Source: Arbacia lixula (taxonomy: Eukaryota > Echinodermata > Echinoidea > Arbacioida > Arbaciidae). From it: 64,000 bases of DNA. The notes below the pieces were generated by a model. The model ran no database searches and had not been told where the DNA came from. It saw only the letters and a list, made by a program, of their open reading frames with translations. The stretch covers positions 387,657 through 451,656 of the forward strand of contig OZ022581.1 of NCBI GenBank assembly GCA_963669155.1, written 5' to 3'. Both the position numbers and the translations under genes were made by a program. Positions 62,801 to 64,000 of this stretch are shown one piece after another (the first letter of the stretch is position 1; each line of letters begins with the position of its first letter).

Positions 62801-63310
62801 TAATATTATCATCGTTGTGTTGTGCTACTAAATGTATTGTTTTCTACAGATATCTAATCATCAACTAATTTATCTGATTTATCTATTTATCTGATACGGC
62901 AAAGGGACAACATCATGGCCGATACATAAAACATACATTAAACAAAATAAGGGTAGATTTTACTTTGGAAATGGTTGCAAAAACAATAACACCATAGTAA
63001 TTAAATTGTTCAATAACCACATACTTTATGCTTGTCGGGTGCTAAAGAGTTATCTAAGATGTTGAGAGCATAAACACAACTTATTGTTGAATGATACTGT
63101 ATGCTAGTTCAAATTTACTATCTTGCGACATTTACAACATCTACAATAATTGTAACACTGCCACTTGAGTAACTTGCTTACAGGACATTGTAGAAGATCA
63201 AATTCTCAAGTGCTCTGCAGACGTTGCTGATGACCAAACTGCTGTTGTCCAAGTCTAGCTGGTCATGAAGGATTTGCAGACCGCCAGCCGCAAGGAACAA
63301 ATCTCGGGGT
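56836..63310 (-). CDS. ARM-like and CS (p23-like) domain protein, nine 3' exons (5' partial)
   Basis: Exons in order: 63182-63310, 62598-62720, 61972-62047, 61327-61424, 60055-60351, 59061-59174, 58627-58789, 58063-58144, 56836-57029. All junctions are GT-AG and phase-continuous; 424 codons plus stop are visible, and the first exon starts mid-codon, so the 5' part is to the right of the window. The first four exons encode armadillo-like helices (AAGGLQILHDQLDL, VISNVCRALENLIF, MNAAMILSLCRIVNQTEEAS, VIRHVASLLKNLASD). A linker with Lys, Gly and acidic runs follows. Then comes a CS domain: PKILWSQKPNLVLLSVQLRG, YEFSLALFSRVD, ITLYKE, KWTRLVQDKEK and YIGNDFERWKDEDEF, the last two like the p23-type Trp/Asp tail. 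The protein ends in a Ser/Asp-rich acidic tail. CS domains commonly bind HSP90 or client complexes; the CS part resembles that of TDRD12-type and p23 proteins. I cannot name the gene. Confidence 0.8.
57265..57591. mobile_element. Foldback MITE in the last intron of the ARM-CS gene
   Basis: GGGGTGTTTCACCAAGC and the following GTTCGTAAGC...GAACGACTTTACAAACGACT reappear inverted at 57538-57591. About 60-bp arms, with a poly-G run at the left border. Non-coding. Confidence 0.8.
59448..60031 (+). mobile_element. Helentron-like repeat, family B copy 2, internally shortened
   Basis: Starts ATGCCTCCGCCACGAAGTGG after a T run, like copy 1, and has three internal units (TGAACTTTGCCAAAATTAGC, AAATTGCCCCCAAA, AAATCCAAATCCAA). 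It ends CTAGTTTTC, but the 3' inverted repeat and hairpin are missing. The end lies about 24 bp from the exon 60055-60351 splice donor of the ARM-CS gene (opposite strand). Confidence 0.7.
60666..61212. mobile_element. Foldback MITE-like element in the ARM-CS gene intron
   Basis: GGCCCTAATTCACAAAGGAT and its counterpart GGCCCGAATTCCTAAAGGAT (right end complemented), with further inner pairing over about 45 bp. No transposase. The 121-codon frame over it is not supported by any motif. Confidence 0.65.
62125..62390. repeat. Dispersed repeat family D, copy
   Basis: Contains TTTGCAAAAGTCATGAAACT, GGCAGGAATCAGCAGT, CAATGACTTGTATAAAATCT and ATTATCCTTGCTTATATTTG in family order, within an intron of the ARM-CS gene. 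Confidence 0.6.
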
Positions 63311-63440
63311 CTGACAATGGAGGGATCAAGAAAGTAGTAAAGTTTCATCTTTGGAATGTCTACGGAGATACTTTGATTTGAATAGAACATTATGAGAGGG
63401 AACGGGTAATGATTTTTATATAGAATATGGGTAGATAACA

Positions 63441-63828
63441 ATTCTCCCTATCGCATTTAGCCGATATCCAGCGATATCACCTCGCGATACCGATATCTGA
63501 TCGATTGCTCTTGGAACATATACTTCCGCTAAGAGTTTGTTGTCGGCGCAAAGTGATCTAGAAATCGCCTTTTTTGGATGAATTAATCAGTGAACAATTT
63601 ATCTAGGGTTAAGGTTATGGTCAGGGTTAGGTATAGAATTAGGTTTAGGGTTAGAGTAAGGGTCAGGGTTAGCTTTAGAGTTAAAATTCATAAAATTAGT
63701 GGGAAACCGTGGTCCCTATTTTACGGGATGTACGTGGACCGGAAGTTCGTATCCCAAGAATTAAAGGTAAAATAATTAGAGCGCCACACACGTTCAGATT
63801 CGGAGGGCTATATGCGATAGGGAGAATT
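63441..63828. mobile_element. Inverted-terminus element containing telomere-like repeats
   Basis: Ends ATTCTCCCTATCGCAT and ATGCGATAGGGAGAAT form an exact 16-bp inverted terminus, extending imperfectly to TAGCC. The interior holds GATATC-rich sequence (63465-63500) and degenerate TTAGGG-type repeats (63605-63680). Flanking AAC/AAC could be a target duplication but is not certain. Confidence 0.7.
63605..63690 (+). repeat. Degenerate telomere-like (TTAGGG)n stretch
   Basis: Words such as GGGTTAGG, TTTAGGGTTAG, GGGTCAGGGTTAG recur with substitutions. It is interstitial and lies inside the inverted-terminus element at 63441-63828. Confidence 0.7.
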
Positions 63829-64000
63829 AACTCAGTTAGCTACAGGGTACTTTACACTGAAGTGCGATACATATAATACACATAGAGTTAAAAGGGATTG
63901 CAGCCACATTTCAAACACACTGGGCAATCACTGCACTAAAACCTGCTTTTAAATCTTCACATTTCTATAGAAGTCTTCCCAAAATGTAGAGCAAGATGCA
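63829..64000. other. Right flank; presumably upstream intron of the ARM-CS gene
   Basis: No exon is recognised between 63310 and the window end, so the 5' part of that gene lies beyond 64000. Confidence 0.4.

Overview
This is animal nuclear DNA. Genes have many short exons with GT-AG introns, long introns and intergenic stretches are full of microsatellites and foldback elements, and the protein families are metazoan. The repeat style, with CT/CA runs and dispersed inverted-repeat elements, suggests a marine invertebrate deuterostome, possibly an echinoderm. That placement is inference; no species marker is visible.

Layout. (1) 381-1011, minus: two exons of a SAMHD1-like HD-domain phosphohydrolase running off the left edge. 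(2) About 1.0-27.9 kb: no confident host gene. It holds simple repeats, a 24-bp palindromic satellite, a 66-bp tandem repeat, two decayed non-LTR retrotransposons (14.7-15.75 kb and 18.8-19.6 kb), several foldback/MITE-like elements, and a PIF/Harbinger-like element (22686-24524) that has split a minisatellite. (3) 27976-37169, minus: a complete ten-exon CDT1 replication licensing factor, 704 codons when spliced. (4) 37884-46964, plus: a complete twelve-exon RABGGTA (Rab geranylgeranyltransferase alpha subunit), 572 codons, head-to-head with CDT1 across 714 bp. Its first coding exon supplies only the ATG. (5) About 47.4-56.8 kb: nested mobile elements, including a Helentron-like repeat and a 2.66-kb element with arms of about 730 bp. 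(6) 56836-63310, minus: the 3' nine exons of a gene for a protein with armadillo-like helices, a CS (p23-like) domain and an acidic tail, continuing past the right edge.

Exon boundaries for CDT1, RABGGTA and the ARM-CS gene were assigned by hand. In all three every junction has GT/AG and reading phase is continuous from exon to exon, which is strong internal support. The genes do not form one pathway. CDT1 and RABGGTA probably share a promoter region, where one E2F-like site lies near the CDT1 start. Mobile DNA sits inside introns of all three, in two cases within about 30 bp of a 5' splice site. I found no CRISPR array, operon or clearly undescribed enzymatic system. The most unusual features are a triplicated 3' splice site in RABGGTA, the ARM-CS protein, and a repeat carrying an array of nuclear-receptor DR1-like motifs.
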